Source of the DNA: Rhodospirillaceae bacterium
GTDB lineage: Bacteria; Pseudomonadota; Alphaproteobacteria; Rhodospirillales; UBA2165
Direction: 5' to 3'
Assembly: GCA_018649725.1 (NCBI GenBank)
Contig: JABIHH010000088.1
Coordinates: 101,959-165,958 of the forward strand
Length of the DNA: 64,000 bases
This document shows positions 33,439-43,143 of the stretch, piece by piece. The notes under the pieces were generated by a model. That model had not been told where the DNA came from and did not search any database. It saw only the letters and a list, made by a program, of their open reading frames with translations. Numbering within the stretch: position 1 is the stretch's first letter; the number at the start of each line of letters is the position of its first letter. The translations under genes were made by a program, and so were the position numbers.

Positions 33439-34368
33439 TTACAATTTGCCAACCAATTCGTTTAAAAGTTCATAAAATGCTTCGCGGCACGCATCTGGTT
33501 TTTCAACCTGCAACAAGTGAGTGGTATCTTTTATCGAGCGATGCGGAATGCCAAATTCCTGGACAAAATCTTCACATACTGAGGCCGGTGCCATCTTGGC
33601 CGGATGATTAGGATCGCCATACACAATCGCTACCGGCATCTTTGGCGCGGAAAGCAATTCCCAAATTAACAACTCAGCACTATCGATATAAATCTGTGAT
33701 TCAATGGCCGGCAGACAGCGTATTTCCCAATGATCTCCGCTCTCACGCAGAATGGAATGCGCCATCAAATCATGGGCGCCATCGGCCCAATCCGATAAAG
33801 AACGTGACTTACTAAATTGTTCCGCAAGTTCATTGGGCGAAGAAAATTTCTCCTGCCGAGTTTTGGACCAGACCGAAAGTTTCATTTCATAGTCATAAGC
33901 TTGCTGATAGAGATGGTGATCTTTTGGCGGTTGAAGCGGCGGATCAAACAGCACCAACGCTTCAATCAATGTTTCATGTGTCGCAGATTGCAGGAATGAC
34001 GCAATGGCCGATACAGAATGAAAAGCCCCGTAGATCGGCACCTCAGGATAACGGCTTTTGAGAGCCCTGAAAATTTGCTCCATGTCTTCAGCAAAAAGGT
34101 AATATCCGGTTTTTTGCGAGACGGGTCGTTCGTTCCAGCCATGATGACGTTGATCAAAAACACATAGCTCGAAATCTTTTCGCAACGGCTCCCAAAAAGG
34201 GGCATAAGCATCGATCGCAAATCCGTTGCCATGGCTTAAAGCCACACAGGGTTTTCCGGGGTTGGCATAACGTCGAATTTGAGTAACCGCACCATCTTTT
34301 AATGTAACTGGAAAAACTTCGTCCGGTTTCGGCACAGTTTGTTCGTGGTTAAAGGTGTTTGAGTTCAA
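33439..34368 (-). CDS. alpha/beta-hydrolase fold protein
   Basis: A 309-residue hydrolase. The oxyanion strand is VALSHGNGFAIDAYAPFW, then CVFDQRHHG. The nucleophile elbow is GAFHSVSAIAS (about residue 122), with Ser in the unusual context HSVS rather than GxSxG. The acid is probably the Asp in IVYGDPNHPA and the catalytic His is in DTTHLLQVEKP. It could act on esters, lactones or CoA esters. It is transcribed towards cassette A but separated from it by the thiolase remnant region. Confidence 0.85.
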   Translation of the reverse strand: MNSNTFNHEQTVPKPDEVFPVTLKDGAVTQIRRYANPGKPCVALSHGNGFAIDAYAPFWEPLRKDFELCVFDQRHHGWNERPVSQKTGYYLFAEDMEQIFRALKSRYPEVPIYGAFHSVSAIASFLQSATHETLIEALVLFDPPLQPPKDHHLYQQAYDYEMKLSVWSKTRQEKFSSPNELAEQFSKSRSLSDWADGAHDLMAHSILRESGDHWEIRCLPAIESQIYIDSAELLIWELLSAPKMPVAIVYGDPNHPAKMAPASVCEDFVQEFGIPHRSIKDTTHLLQVEKPDACREAFYELLNELVGKL

Positions 34369-34491
34369 GCGTAGTTCTCTTTCTAATAAAATAATTCGAT
34401 AAATAATTTAACCGCATTGCGTTACTTAGCCGCCAATCGGAAATACCGTATAATAGCCGACCGATGCAGGAGCACAATCTTCACAATCGAG

Positions 34492-36435
34492 TTAATGTGA
34501 CAATACGGCTTTTTTTTGAGCGCGTTCCGAGAGGAAGATGAAACCGCAAATTACACCTCCAGCTATCTCAACCAGATAGGCACCGTCAAAGGACTGCGAC
34601 GGTAAAAGAAGGCCAAGCCCGCCGATGATATAACCCGCTCGTTGCAAGACTGATAAAGAAATCTGGAGAAAACCTGTCATACCGGCAGAGGCAAACCAAA
34701 TTCCGGCAACTGCAGTAACAAAGACAACCGCAATATCAAGTGGCTCTCCGATCATGATGAGATTTGGCGCTATGACGAATAAAAACGGCACAACAAAGGC
34801 GGGCCAGCCAAATCGGCAGGCGGCCACAGCAGTTCTCATCGGATTGGTTTCCGCGAGTTTTGCCGCCGTAAAAGCAGCAAGTGCAACCGGCGGTGTAATC
34901 ATTGACATAAGCCCGAAATACAAGACAAACAAATGGGCAGCGATCGGCTCAACACCCAGCTCGATCAATGGCGGTGTTGCCAATACGGCTAATAGAAAAT
35001 AGATCGCCGTTGTTGGCATCCCCATACCAAGGATGATGCAAATAACTGCGGTTAAACTTAGCAGAATAAACAGGCTCCCCTCACCGACCTGTACGAGCAA
35101 AAATGTGAGGCCGAAGCTCAATCCCGTTGCATCAAGTATGCCGATGATCATGCCGGCAGCGGCACCGATAACAAGAATGTCGACAGACATCTCGCCGGTT
35201 CGGCGTAAACATAAAACAAGGATCGATAGAGTTAGCTTTTTGCCCTTGTAAGAAAATATCAAACCCAGGACCACGATTGTCGCTGCACCAAAAAGGGCCG
35301 CAGTTTCTGGCGGCGCGTTCAAATAGAAAAGGGCTGAGATCAATACGGCAAAGGGAGTAATAAAATACCAGCCTTCTTTTAGAACACGCAAAATGGGTGG
35401 AATTTGGTCTTCAGGAACAGGCTTGATGCCGGTTTTTCCAGCCTCCAAATCGGCTTGGAGAAATACCGCAATATAATAAAGCAACGCTGGTAAGATCGCT
35501 GCAACAATAACTTCTTGGTATCTGATTTCTAATAGCTCTGCCATCAAGAAGGCGGCGGCGCCCATTATTGGTGGCATTATTTGCCCACCCGTTGAGGCGA
35601 CTGCTTCGATGGCAGCGGCAACCGGACGGGTATAGCCGCCTTGCCGCATAAGCGGAATGGTAATCACGCCGGTTGAGGCGACGTTTGAAACAGCACTCCC
35701 AGAGATTGAGCCAAACAATCCTGAGGCGACAACTGCGATCTTGGCTGAGCCACCACGTGAACGCCCCATAATTGCCGCCGCAGCATCGGTGAAAAATTCA
35801 GAGCCACCTGACCGCAATAAGACCTGACCAAGAAAAATAAATATGATTACAACCGTTGTGATGATGGTCAACGGAATACCCAACAATCCCGTCGTATCGA
35901 TGCCGAGGAATGAGAAAAAAGTTTCCGGTGCCATGGCGCGGCCTTTAAGTGAACCTGGGACTAGATCTCCCAAAAAAGCATAGGCAAAAAAACCAAATAA
36001 TACGACACAGAGCCCCCATCCGGCGGTGCGACATAACGCTTCTGTTGTCAACGTGACGAGAATAAAGCCGACGATGGAAGCCTCGATGGGCATATAGGCA
36101 ACATTTTCCAGCAATTCGGGGTAGCGATAAATAAGATAGGCGCCAATTACGAAGCCCAGTGCTGCCGCAAGCGCATCAAACCAAGGCAGTTTACCCTGAT
36201 ATTTAGGATGGGCCGGAACATTTAGGTAAACAATAGTGAACGCAAGCCCGAGGACCGCGCACATCACCTGTTCAGCAATAATTTCAATACCGAGATCAAC
36301 AGCAATGCCGCTAGACCACAGTAGACCAATGACTGCGAGCGCAATACCAAGCCAAGGTGTCAACGCCTGCGCTACCGGTGACGGTGGCGCAGGCGCGTCA
36401 TTAGACTCGGTTGCGGTGGTTTCTACCGCTTCCAA
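34492..36435 (-). CDS. TRAP transporter fused permease (TAXI type, DctQM fusion)
   Basis: A 647-residue inner-membrane protein with many hydrophobic segments. The N-terminal DctQ-like part (about residues 20-170) is followed by the DctM part with GLFGSISGSAVSNVASTGVI then TIPLMRQGGY, VASTGGQIMPPIMGAAAFLM, GMGMPTTAIYFLLAV and GLMSMITPPVALAAFTAAKL. These are hallmarks of TAXI-TRAP permeases. It overlaps the binding-protein gene by 13 nt. In-frame with its TAA stop, another 20 open codons follow (LDCEDCAPASVGYYTVFPIG) before a second TAA, so a recent loss of a short tail is possible. Confidence 0.92.
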   Translation of the reverse strand: MEAVETTATESNDAPAPPSPVAQALTPWLGIALAVIGLLWSSGIAVDLGIEIIAEQVMCAVLGLAFTIVYLNVPAHPKYQGKLPWFDALAAALGFVIGAYLIYRYPELLENVAYMPIEASIVGFILVTLTTEALCRTAGWGLCVVLFGFFAYAFLGDLVPGSLKGRAMAPETFFSFLGIDTTGLLGIPLTIITTVVIIFIFLGQVLLRSGGSEFFTDAAAAIMGRSRGGSAKIAVVASGLFGSISGSAVSNVASTGVITIPLMRQGGYTRPVAAAIEAVASTGGQIMPPIMGAAAFLMAELLEIRYQEVIVAAILPALLYYIAVFLQADLEAGKTGIKPVPEDQIPPILRVLKEGWYFITPFAVLISALFYLNAPPETAALFGAATIVVLGLIFSYKGKKLTLSILVLCLRRTGEMSVDILVIGAAAGMIIGILDATGLSFGLTFLLVQVGEGSLFILLSLTAVICIILGMGMPTTAIYFLLAVLATPPLIELGVEPIAAHLFVLYFGLMSMITPPVALAAFTAAKLAETNPMRTAVAACRFGWPAFVVPFLFVIAPNLIMIGEPLDIAVVFVTAVAGIWFASAGMTGFLQISLSVLQRAGYIIGGLGLLLPSQSFDGAYLVEIAGGVICGFIFLSERAQKKAVLSH

Positions 36436-37376
36436 GTGCCTTTTTCCTTATAGAGTTTGACGGCACCAGGGTGGATATCTAGACCTTGATCTTTAGACAT
36501 TCCTTTAGGTGTAAAGCTGCGCCACATCGGCGTAGCTGCAACCAAAGCCTTTTTGTTTTCAAACATTGCCTTGGTAACGCGATATACAACATCGTTGGAA
36601 ACGTGCTTACCAGCAAACAAAATGTAATCGAAGTGGAAGAGGTTTGTTGGCACTTCAATACCTGGAATTTTTGGATTGGGTTTGACGGTTTTAACTTCAG
36701 CACCAGGCATCATTTTACTGACTATCTTTTGCGTCGCCATAGAATTATCCAGAGAAACAAACCGAATGCCACTCGTCTTTTGGGCAATTCGTTTCATAAA
36801 TCCAGAGCCATAAGCGCCAATAGCCATATCGATTTTACCAGCCATTAATGCTTTCCAACTTGGCACCAAGGCAGAAATAGGTATTGCTTTGGTATCGGCG
36901 GGAGTCATTGAACCTGTGGCCAGCGCTGTTTGGATAATTTCATTAAACAACGGCGATGCTTTAAAGCCAGACGGCACTCGCGCACCTTTTAGATCACCGA
37001 CGGCCATGAATTTTGATGGCTTGGCCACCAGCGGACCCACCCTAAATTTCATTAAAGTAGCGACAACTTTAATGTTTGGATTTGGGCGGCCTTTCGAGAG
37101 TACCTGACCTTTGACGGCCCAGGCAGTCTGCATGATGTTGGCAGCGCCAAATTCCAGTGAACCGGAGTTCACAGCTGGAATATATTTTTGCGTGCCTGCC
37201 ATGGGCGCGGGACGCATTTGCATGCCGCCAAATTTGGACGCAATACTGGCAATCGCCGCAGTTACCTGGCTGGTAGCACCGGTTTTGGTGGTGCCGATGC
37301 CGACAGTTTGAGCGACAACCGGACCCGCTGCAAATGCAGCCATACCGGCAATAGTTAGTAGTTTCGTGAAGTTCAT
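36423..37376 (-). CDS. TAXI-family TRAP transporter solute-binding protein
   Basis: A 317-residue periplasmic protein with a cleavable leader (LLTIAGMAAFAAGPVVAQ, cut near AQT). The TAXI pattern is clear: GIGTTKTGATSQVTAAIASI, then NSGSLEFGAANIMQTAWA, and LVPSWKALMAGKIDMAIGAY. TAXI systems import glutamate, 2-oxoglutarate or other acids using an ion gradient. It is followed by its permease with a 13-nt overlap. Located between a UbiD gene and cassette A, it may import the aromatic or heteroaromatic acid, which is inference. Confidence 0.92.
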   Translation of the reverse strand: MNFTKLLTIAGMAAFAAGPVVAQTVGIGTTKTGATSQVTAAIASIASKFGGMQMRPAPMAGTQKYIPAVNSGSLEFGAANIMQTAWAVKGQVLSKGRPNPNIKVVATLMKFRVGPLVAKPSKFMAVGDLKGARVPSGFKASPLFNEIIQTALATGSMTPADTKAIPISALVPSWKALMAGKIDMAIGAYGSGFMKRIAQKTSGIRFVSLDNSMATQKIVSKMMPGAEVKTVKPNPKIPGIEVPTNLFHFDYILFAGKHVSNDVVYRVTKAMFENKKALVAATPMWRSFTPKGMSKDQGLDIHPGAVKLYKEKGTWKR

Positions 37377-37488
37377 ACCTGTTTTCTCCTTAGATTGATT
37401 TGTGATTTGTTAATAAAATACTCTTGGTCTTCCGCCATTTTTTAGGGGTAACTATTTGCTCCGCCGAAATCTGATTTATTAAGCCAAC

Positions 37489-38931
37489 TTATGATTTATC
37501 AATTCGAAACTGTGCTCGTTTAGGAATGTCAAATTCAGGTAACCCGGCCTCTTTCCAGGATTCCAAAGCCTTCATCATGGTGTCCTTGGGTGGTAGAGAA
37601 AATACATCCTCCGGCAGGCTTTTTGTTCCATCAACAACGATCTTGCTGCCCATCTTCACCCCGTCAATCATTTCAACGGAAGGATCCATCGCCGCGCGCA
37701 TATAGACGTCATCGATAATGACAGTGTCGCGAGATGGGTTGTAGCGGGCGTTTAGAACCCAATCCATATGTATCGGATCGCGAATATCGATATCTTCATC
37801 GACCACGGTCACACGTTTTAGGGCGCTTATCTCAGCCGCCATGCGGCCAACCTTCATGCCATGGCCTTTATATTGCGGTGTCATCGCAATAATGCCATGT
37901 GCCATTTGACCACCAAATGTAAGGTCGATGTGAAAATCACAGATGGTTCTTTCTCCAAGATCATGGCGCAGAAGTTTATTTATCATTCCTGCAGTGGCAT
38001 TGCTTTGTAGCATGGTGCTTTCACTCGGCGGCATCTGGCTGGTCATGCCATAATAAATCGCATCCTTGCGGCGTGTTATGGCGGTAATGCGGGCCACTGG
38101 CTTTTGGCTGACCTCACACATAAAGCCAAGGTTCTCGCCAAATGGCCCTTCTGTATCTCTTTCACCGGGCTCAATCACACCTTCGATAATAATCTCTGCA
38201 TTGGCCGGGACCAAAATATCGTTAGTTACGCATTTGACGAGTTCAATCGGTGTACCCATCAACCCCCCAGCCACTTCCATTTCCTGTACGCCGGTCGGCA
38301 AGGTTGCGCAGGAAGCCAACTGATAGGCTGGGTCAGCGCCAATCACCCAGGCAACGGGGGCCGCCTTGCCTTGTTTCCACCAAGTTTCACACTGATCGTG
38401 GCCACCGCGCCGCGGGTTCATATTGACGACAACATGGTGGTCATCGCGCACCAGCGTCCGGTACACGCCAGAGTTTTGATTGTCGGAATCGACCAGTTTC
38501 GTCATCACTGTCGTGGTAATGTAAGGGGCAGGATCTTTGCCCGGTGTCCAGGTCGGGATAGGCAGATCGCTGAGCTTAGCATCGTCGCCTTGAAGCACGA
38601 CTTCCTGGCAGGGCGCTTTCTCAACCGTCACCGGTTTAAGCTGATTAACCAGTGCATTTTCCCATTGCGCATTGATTTGCTCGGGCTCGACATCTAACGC
38701 CAGGGCATACGATTGCCGGGAGGCACCGAGCGCTCCCGTACAGAGCGATAAGTCTGAGCCCTCGACATTATCGAACAAAAGGCCAAAGCGATCATTTTCC
38801 GGCAATGCTTGGAAAACCCACTTTGCCAGACAGCCGGGCTCCCAACTGACATCAACGGATTTTGTTACGCGGCGAACAAGCCCTTGCTGTTCGGCTAATG
38901 CGACGAATTCTCTAAATGTACGACTGCTCAC
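37489..38931 (-). CDS. UbiD-family decarboxylase 1
   Basis: A 480-residue prenylated-FMN-dependent (de)carboxylase. The catalytic triad is visible: R158 (SGVYRTLVRDD), E261 and E266 (TEGPFGENLG). FYI-type substrate contacts cannot be assigned. Typical supporting segments are VEKAPCQEVVLQGDDAKLSD near residue 103, IIIEGVIEPGERDTEG, and a C-terminal MGSKIVVDGT. It shares its operon side with the TRAP genes (112 nt downstream). A dyad TTCGG-TTTT-CCGAA at 38966-38979 lies about 35 nt before the start. It may decarboxylate an aromatic or heteroaromatic acid. The prFMN synthase gene (ubiX) is not in the window. Confidence 0.9.
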   Translation of the reverse strand: MSSRTFREFVALAEQQGLVRRVTKSVDVSWEPGCLAKWVFQALPENDRFGLLFDNVEGSDLSLCTGALGASRQSYALALDVEPEQINAQWENALVNQLKPVTVEKAPCQEVVLQGDDAKLSDLPIPTWTPGKDPAPYITTTVMTKLVDSDNQNSGVYRTLVRDDHHVVVNMNPRRGGHDQCETWWKQGKAAPVAWVIGADPAYQLASCATLPTGVQEMEVAGGLMGTPIELVKCVTNDILVPANAEIIIEGVIEPGERDTEGPFGENLGFMCEVSQKPVARITAITRRKDAIYYGMTSQMPPSESTMLQSNATAGMINKLLRHDLGERTICDFHIDLTFGGQMAHGIIAMTPQYKGHGMKVGRMAAEISALKRVTVVDEDIDIRDPIHMDWVLNARYNPSRDTVIIDDVYMRAAMDPSVEMIDGVKMGSKIVVDGTKSLPEDVFSLPPKDTMMKALESWKEAGLPEFDIPKRAQFRIDKS

Positions 38932-39039
38932 GATATTAATTCCCTTGTAAAAATATTAACCCACATTCGGTTTTCCGAACACTTTGCGTATTCTTGGACT
39001 GGGAAGAAATAGACACTTTGCTAAGCTAAATGGAAAGCC

Positions 39040-39086
39040 AAAAAAAGCCCTCCGCTCTTCCGTAAATAAAACCGAAAGAGCGGGAG
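39040..39086 (-). terminator. rho-independent terminator after the cupin gene
   Basis: On the minus strand a stem of about 10 bp (39076-39086 with 39050-39059, core CCGCTCTT/AAGAGCGG) is followed by a run of seven T (39046-39040). It lies about 40 nt past the stop of the cupin gene at 39127 and would end the 41970-39127 operon. Confidence 0.75.
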
Positions 39087-39126
39087 TACATTTATTTGGA
39101 TGACAGGCCCTCCAATGAAACATTGG

Positions 39127-39513
39127 TTAGGCTTTGGCTTCGTCGAAATAGTGAATTTCATACAACATGCAGCCACCTTCCGTTTTGAACGGTCCATGGG
39201 GGTTTTGTGGCGGCCGGCAAGCATAGGAGTTTGGCCCGAAACTTTCGCCGCCTTTTCCTTCTTGATCGCTGCCCATAGTGAGATCACCGGAGACGACATA
39301 GACTTCTTCCCAATAATCATGAACGAAAGGTTCTGTGGTATAAACGCCAGCTTTGATGCGTAGCAACCGAGTTTGGCTGCCGGTGCCGGCTTCTTCATTC
39401 AAGCCACCAGAAAGGATGAGTTCTTCAATGCCCTCGGGATAGCCAGCAGGCACTTTCCAACCAGTGCTAAGGTCAACTTCGTGAAATTCATCTAGTACTT
39501 TGGTATTGTCCAT
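39127..39513 (-). CDS. cupin-domain protein (ChrR-like)
   Basis: A 128-residue single cupin. Motif 1 is PFVHDYWEEVYVVSGDL (about residues 63-79), with His and Glu metal ligands; motif 2 is YACRPPQNPHGPFKTEGGCM (about 97-116). It resembles the anti-ECF ChrR/acetylacetone-dioxygenase type cupins that bind Fe or Zn. It is the last gene of a three-gene operon with DUF2848 and CocE/NonD proteins and is followed by a terminator. A dioxygenase or sensor role cannot be told apart. Confidence 0.8.
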   Translation of the reverse strand: MDNTKVLDEFHEVDLSTGWKVPAGYPEGIEELILSGGLNEEAGTGSQTRLLRIKAGVYTTEPFVHDYWEEVYVVSGDLTMGSDQEGKGGESFGPNSYACRPPQNPHGPFKTEGGCMLYEIHYFDEAKA

Positions 39514-39542
39514 TTTTATCTCCTAAAGATTTATTCGGATGT

Positions 39543-40232
39543 TTAGACTACAAAGGGAATTGGTGAGACGTCATACCCATGGCTAATTTTCCGCCCGAGT
39601 ACCGGATCTTCAATCTCGTATTCAAAGCGGTCGCCCGGCCGGACGCCGCCAATTGCCGCGCCAGTGCCGCCATAATAGAGCGTGCCAGCGGGTACAGCCG
39701 TCGCACCATCGCAGCATTGTGGCAGCGCATCATCCGGTGCCAAGAAATCAGCGGCCGTGCATTCCTGATAAAGCTTTTTTTCGCCGCCTTCATAAGTCCA
39801 GGAACGTATGATCAATTGGCCAAAGTGGTCCTTAACATCGTCATAGCGCCACACTTCCGGGGCCATTACTTTGGGACACATTTGCTTGGACACCGCGATC
39901 GAATAGGCTTCGACTTTTCGGTCGGTATGATCGGACCCAACACCAACGAGCATGCCATCATCGGTGCCGAGCAAGACAAACTCAGCCTCGCCGCTGGTAT
40001 CTTCACCGATCACTTGAACATCATCCGCAGTGCTGACCATATCGGCCGCAGCACGGAAAAATAGGGGGATGGCGCTGGGTCGAGTAACACCGATTAATGC
40101 GAGTTCGTCCAAATGCTTTTCAATCGCTTCAACATCAATTCCTGTCAGACCACCGATGATAATATTATCAACATATGCATCAATTTCGCCGTCTCCGACC
40201 AATTGAAGTTTTAAATCTATTTTTACAGTCAT
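39543..40232 (-). CDS. DUF2848 family protein
   Basis: A 229-residue protein matching DUF2848 in length and in its C-terminal signature (LYYGGTGAAIGGVRPGDRFE followed by YEIEDPVLGRKISHGYDV), which resembles the fumarylacetoacetate-hydrolase-like fold. Its enzymatic role is not established. The start is ATG 40232 behind AAAGGAAAA; the frame is open further upstream but would overlap the CocE gene. It stands 25 nt after that gene and 29 nt before the cupin, so all three are one operon. Confidence 0.78.
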   Translation of the reverse strand: MTVKIDLKLQLVGDGEIDAYVDNIIIGGLTGIDVEAIEKHLDELALIGVTRPSAIPLFFRAAADMVSTADDVQVIGEDTSGEAEFVLLGTDDGMLVGVGSDHTDRKVEAYSIAVSKQMCPKVMAPEVWRYDDVKDHFGQLIIRSWTYEGGEKKLYQECTAADFLAPDDALPQCCDGATAVPAGTLYYGGTGAAIGGVRPGDRFEYEIEDPVLGRKISHGYDVSPIPFVV

Positions 40233-40257
40233 CAGTTTTCCTTTCGGTATTGTTATT

Positions 40258-41970
40258 CTAATTCTGTTTGGCCGGGATAATCGGCAACAGCAGATGAGAG
40301 GGGTGTTCTTCATCATGATAAATCTTATGCAGAACCGTATCAGCGCAGCTAATATGCCATGGTGCATGGGTACGACCGAGCGATTCCGGCGCCAGTTCGT
40401 AGTCACGCGAGCGAGCATGATCTAACGATGAAATTACGATCCTAATCTTGTGGCCAGCTTGAAAAATATTTGATAACGGCGCCAACGAAATAGCATATTC
40501 ACAAATTTCATTTGGTTTAACCGGCACTTCTTCAAGATGGGGATGAAATGGCTCGTAAGGTTTGGATTTCTCTTCATCAACCGCACGATGTGAAGCTTTG
40601 AGGAAACCCTTAGTCAATTCTTGCTGGCTACCATCCGGATAGACGTCGCGCAATGAGACAATCCAATGGGTGTCGGGCTGGTCAATTGAGGCATAGAGCG
40701 TAATCGATGCTGGCCCCGTGATCTCCACATCTTCCTTGAAGACATCGGTTTCATATTTGAGGACGTTGGAGTCCAATACTTCGTCAGGCGGTTGCTGAAC
40801 AAAGGCGTCAGGTTTGCCATTAACGTCTTCTGGTTCCCAGGAAAGTTCCTCCCAGCGCCGCAGATAAAGTTTGGACCATTCGGTGCGGGCGAGCGGCCAT
40901 TCTTCTTCATAGCGCCATTCTTCGGTGCCATTAACAAAGAAGCGAATGGGTGGCTCATCCATGATGCCGGTATCAATGCCTTTGAGCCAGTAATCGTACC
41001 AACGCAGCACTTCCTCACAATAGTCGTCAGGTAGCGGACGCTTCTCAACAATGGGTGCATCGATTTCAAGTTTCTTTGGCACATCGATGCCATTGTAATT
41101 GTGAAATGCGCCAACGAGATGCATATGCGCATAGGCCCACCAGCCTGACCGCGCCCAAGTTGGGACTTTGATTTTGTCATACATGGTACGCGGTGAGCGT
41201 TCCCAATAATACGGCCCATCATGTGGATTTGCCAGGATATCGAAATAGTTCGGCGCTTTACCGGGACTATCGACATAGGTAAATATTTCTGGATTAATCT
41301 GAATTTCAGGGTCGGCTTTAAGCTCAGCGACAATGCGTTTCAATTCCTCTTTTGAATTTTCTTTTACCACCACGGATGTGCTGTTATCGGCACAAATGCG
41401 CTGGACATAGAGGTAATAAAAAAAGCTTTGTAATATGCCGCCGTGATGCGTTGATTCACGATAAAAATCAGCCGGTGCGTTCCACGGCATAATGCCTTTG
41501 AGATGCGGTGGCTGTTGCGCCGCGACCAGAAGCTGAACCGTACCAAAATAAGAAATTCCGACCATGCCGACCTGGCTATCGCACCACGGTTGCTCGGCAA
41601 TCCATTCGATGAGGTCATAGCCATCTTGAGCTTCTTGCGGCGACACCCAGCCAAGATATTCACCCTCAGATTGCCCCATGCCGCGCACATCGGCGATGAT
41701 ATGGATGTAACCATGTTCTGCAAAGTAGACCGGATTACCTGCTTCGGTCGGCGTATGATGGATCGAGGATCGGTCAGGTTGAATGGCGAGGGGCATAGAC
41801 TGGATGCCCTTACTATAAGGCGACATAGCGAGAAGTGCGGGAAATTTATCACTGTCATCGGGCCGGAAAATATCAACCGCGATTTTGACACCATCGCGCA
41901 TCGGCACCATGACATCGCGCTCTTCAATCATCTTGTATTTCTTTTCCGAACCAGGGTGACTAGCCGACAT
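40258..41970 (-). CDS. CocE/NonD-family hydrolase
   Basis: A 570-residue alpha/beta hydrolase of the cocaine esterase and X-Pro dipeptidyl-peptidase S15 group. Segments: MVPMRDGVKIAVDIFRPDDS at the N-terminus, IADVRGMGQSEGEYLGW, and the nucleophile Ser in VGMVGISYFGTVQLLVAAQQ (about residue 148). A C-terminal jelly-roll lectin-like domain (from about 380) holds ITGPASITLYASIDQPDTHW. It cleaves esters or amides and carries no signal peptide. Start is set at ATG 41970 behind GAGGAGAAAG. A shared LysR-type motif lies about 170 nt upstream (42139-42154). Confidence 0.87.
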   Translation of the reverse strand: MSASHPGSEKKYKMIEERDVMVPMRDGVKIAVDIFRPDDSDKFPALLAMSPYSKGIQSMPLAIQPDRSSIHHTPTEAGNPVYFAEHGYIHIIADVRGMGQSEGEYLGWVSPQEAQDGYDLIEWIAEQPWCDSQVGMVGISYFGTVQLLVAAQQPPHLKGIMPWNAPADFYRESTHHGGILQSFFYYLYVQRICADNSTSVVVKENSKEELKRIVAELKADPEIQINPEIFTYVDSPGKAPNYFDILANPHDGPYYWERSPRTMYDKIKVPTWARSGWWAYAHMHLVGAFHNYNGIDVPKKLEIDAPIVEKRPLPDDYCEEVLRWYDYWLKGIDTGIMDEPPIRFFVNGTEEWRYEEEWPLARTEWSKLYLRRWEELSWEPEDVNGKPDAFVQQPPDEVLDSNVLKYETDVFKEDVEITGPASITLYASIDQPDTHWIVSLRDVYPDGSQQELTKGFLKASHRAVDEEKSKPYEPFHPHLEEVPVKPNEICEYAISLAPLSNIFQAGHKIRIVISSLDHARSRDYELAPESLGRTHAPWHISCADTVLHKIYHDEEHPSHLLLPIIPAKQN

Positions 41971-42138
41971 CGTGTGCTTTCTCCTCAGCATTTGGCACGG
42001 ACATATTTGACCAATCCGCGCTTTAAAATGGCCATTTCTATGACAAAATGATCAGTCAAAACCGTGTCGAACTATTTCCGACCCCCTATGAATAAGGGCA
42101 GCAGGCTATTCCTTCAAATGTTGTTTATGTCTATCAAC

Positions 42139-42154
42139 TATGCCGTTTTGTTAT
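42139..42154. promoter_or_regulatory. putative LysR box, site 1
   Basis: TATGCCGTTTTGTTAT, identical over 16 nt to site 2 at 45032-45047, lies between the CocE/NonD gene start and the end of the LysR gene. It fits YTATGC-N6-GKTAW, which also occurs in reverse upstream of the LysR gene. It probably controls the CocE-DUF2848-cupin operon. Confidence 0.5.
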
Positions 42155-42194
42155 CGCTTAAGAAGCCGCAAAATTCAGACAAATCGACCGTTGA

Positions 42195-43118
42195 TTAGAG
42201 GGGGAGACCGACCCAGATATTAGTTGCCATCATTTCAGCAACTTCTTTTTTGATCATTTCGATCGCCCGCTGGGTCGCTTTTGATACGGCTCGATCGGTT
42301 GCGGTTGCCAGCACAATGCTGCGTGTTGGCGAAGGATCAGAAATTGGCGCAGCACTCAGTAAACCGGCCTCGATATCCTTATATACCGAAGGCAGAGGTA
42401 GAATAGTCCGGCCCAATCCATGCGAAACAAAATTTCTTAGGAGACTTAGCGAGTCTGCCTCCATGGTGACTTCCAAACTACATTCTACGTCACGGGCACA
42501 AGTCTCGATTAATTGACGCAGGCTGTGTTGCGCGCCTGGAAGTAACAGCGTGTCCTTCGAGAGGTCTTTAAAAGAAATTGGCTTATCTAAATCAAGTTTT
42601 TCGGCAGCCGGTGCAACGAGAAAAAGATCTTCTTGCAGAAGCGGTTCAATATATAGGCTGCCATGTGATTTAGGATCATAAAGCATAGCCATATCAATGG
42701 TGCCTTTCAGCAACCTATCAATTAGATCCATGGAAAAAGCCGAAACAAAGTGCAAGTTGACGTCTGGGTGCTGTTCGGTGAATTCTTTGGCAATGCGTCC
42801 CGCCAAAATATCAGCCACGGTGGGCGGCATGCCGATTACGACGCTACCTCGCACCCAACTTCCCGATGATATGGCGTCGGCGCGAGCTTCTTCGACTTGG
42901 CGCAGAATATTATTTGCCCGCTCGACCAAAAGCTCACCAGTCTGGGTGAGCACCATTCCGCGGCCATGCCGGGTGAAAAGTGGCGTACCAATTTCGTCTT
43001 CCAGCGCCCTAATCTGTCGGCTTAGTGCGGGTTGAGCGACATGCAGCCGATCAGCAGCTTTGCTCAAGCTTCCCAGTTCACCAATATGGACCAAGGTGCG
43101 CAGTTGGCGAAAATTCAA
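42195..43118 (-). CDS. LysR-family transcriptional regulator
   Basis: A 307-residue regulator. The winged helix-turn-helix is FRQLRTLVHIGELGSLSKAA, then DRLHVAQPALSRQIRALEDE and LFTRHGRGMVLTQTGELL (residues 3-62). The effector domain has VRGSVVIGMPPTVADILAG and FVSHGLGRTILPLP. It is divergent from the ThDP decarboxylase pair at 43283, with 164 nt between. Its intergenic region and two other spacers carry one shared motif, so it probably regulates the CocE operon, the ThDP pair and a UbiD gene in response to a catabolic intermediate. Confidence 0.92.
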   Translation of the reverse strand: MNFRQLRTLVHIGELGSLSKAADRLHVAQPALSRQIRALEDEIGTPLFTRHGRGMVLTQTGELLVERANNILRQVEEARADAISSGSWVRGSVVIGMPPTVADILAGRIAKEFTEQHPDVNLHFVSAFSMDLIDRLLKGTIDMAMLYDPKSHGSLYIEPLLQEDLFLVAPAAEKLDLDKPISFKDLSKDTLLLPGAQHSLRQLIETCARDVECSLEVTMEADSLSLLRNFVSHGLGRTILPLPSVYKDIEAGLLSAAPISDPSPTRSIVLATATDRAVSKATQRAIEMIKKEVAEMMATNIWVGLPL

Positions 43119-43143
43119 ACGTCTAACTCCATATCCATTTTGC

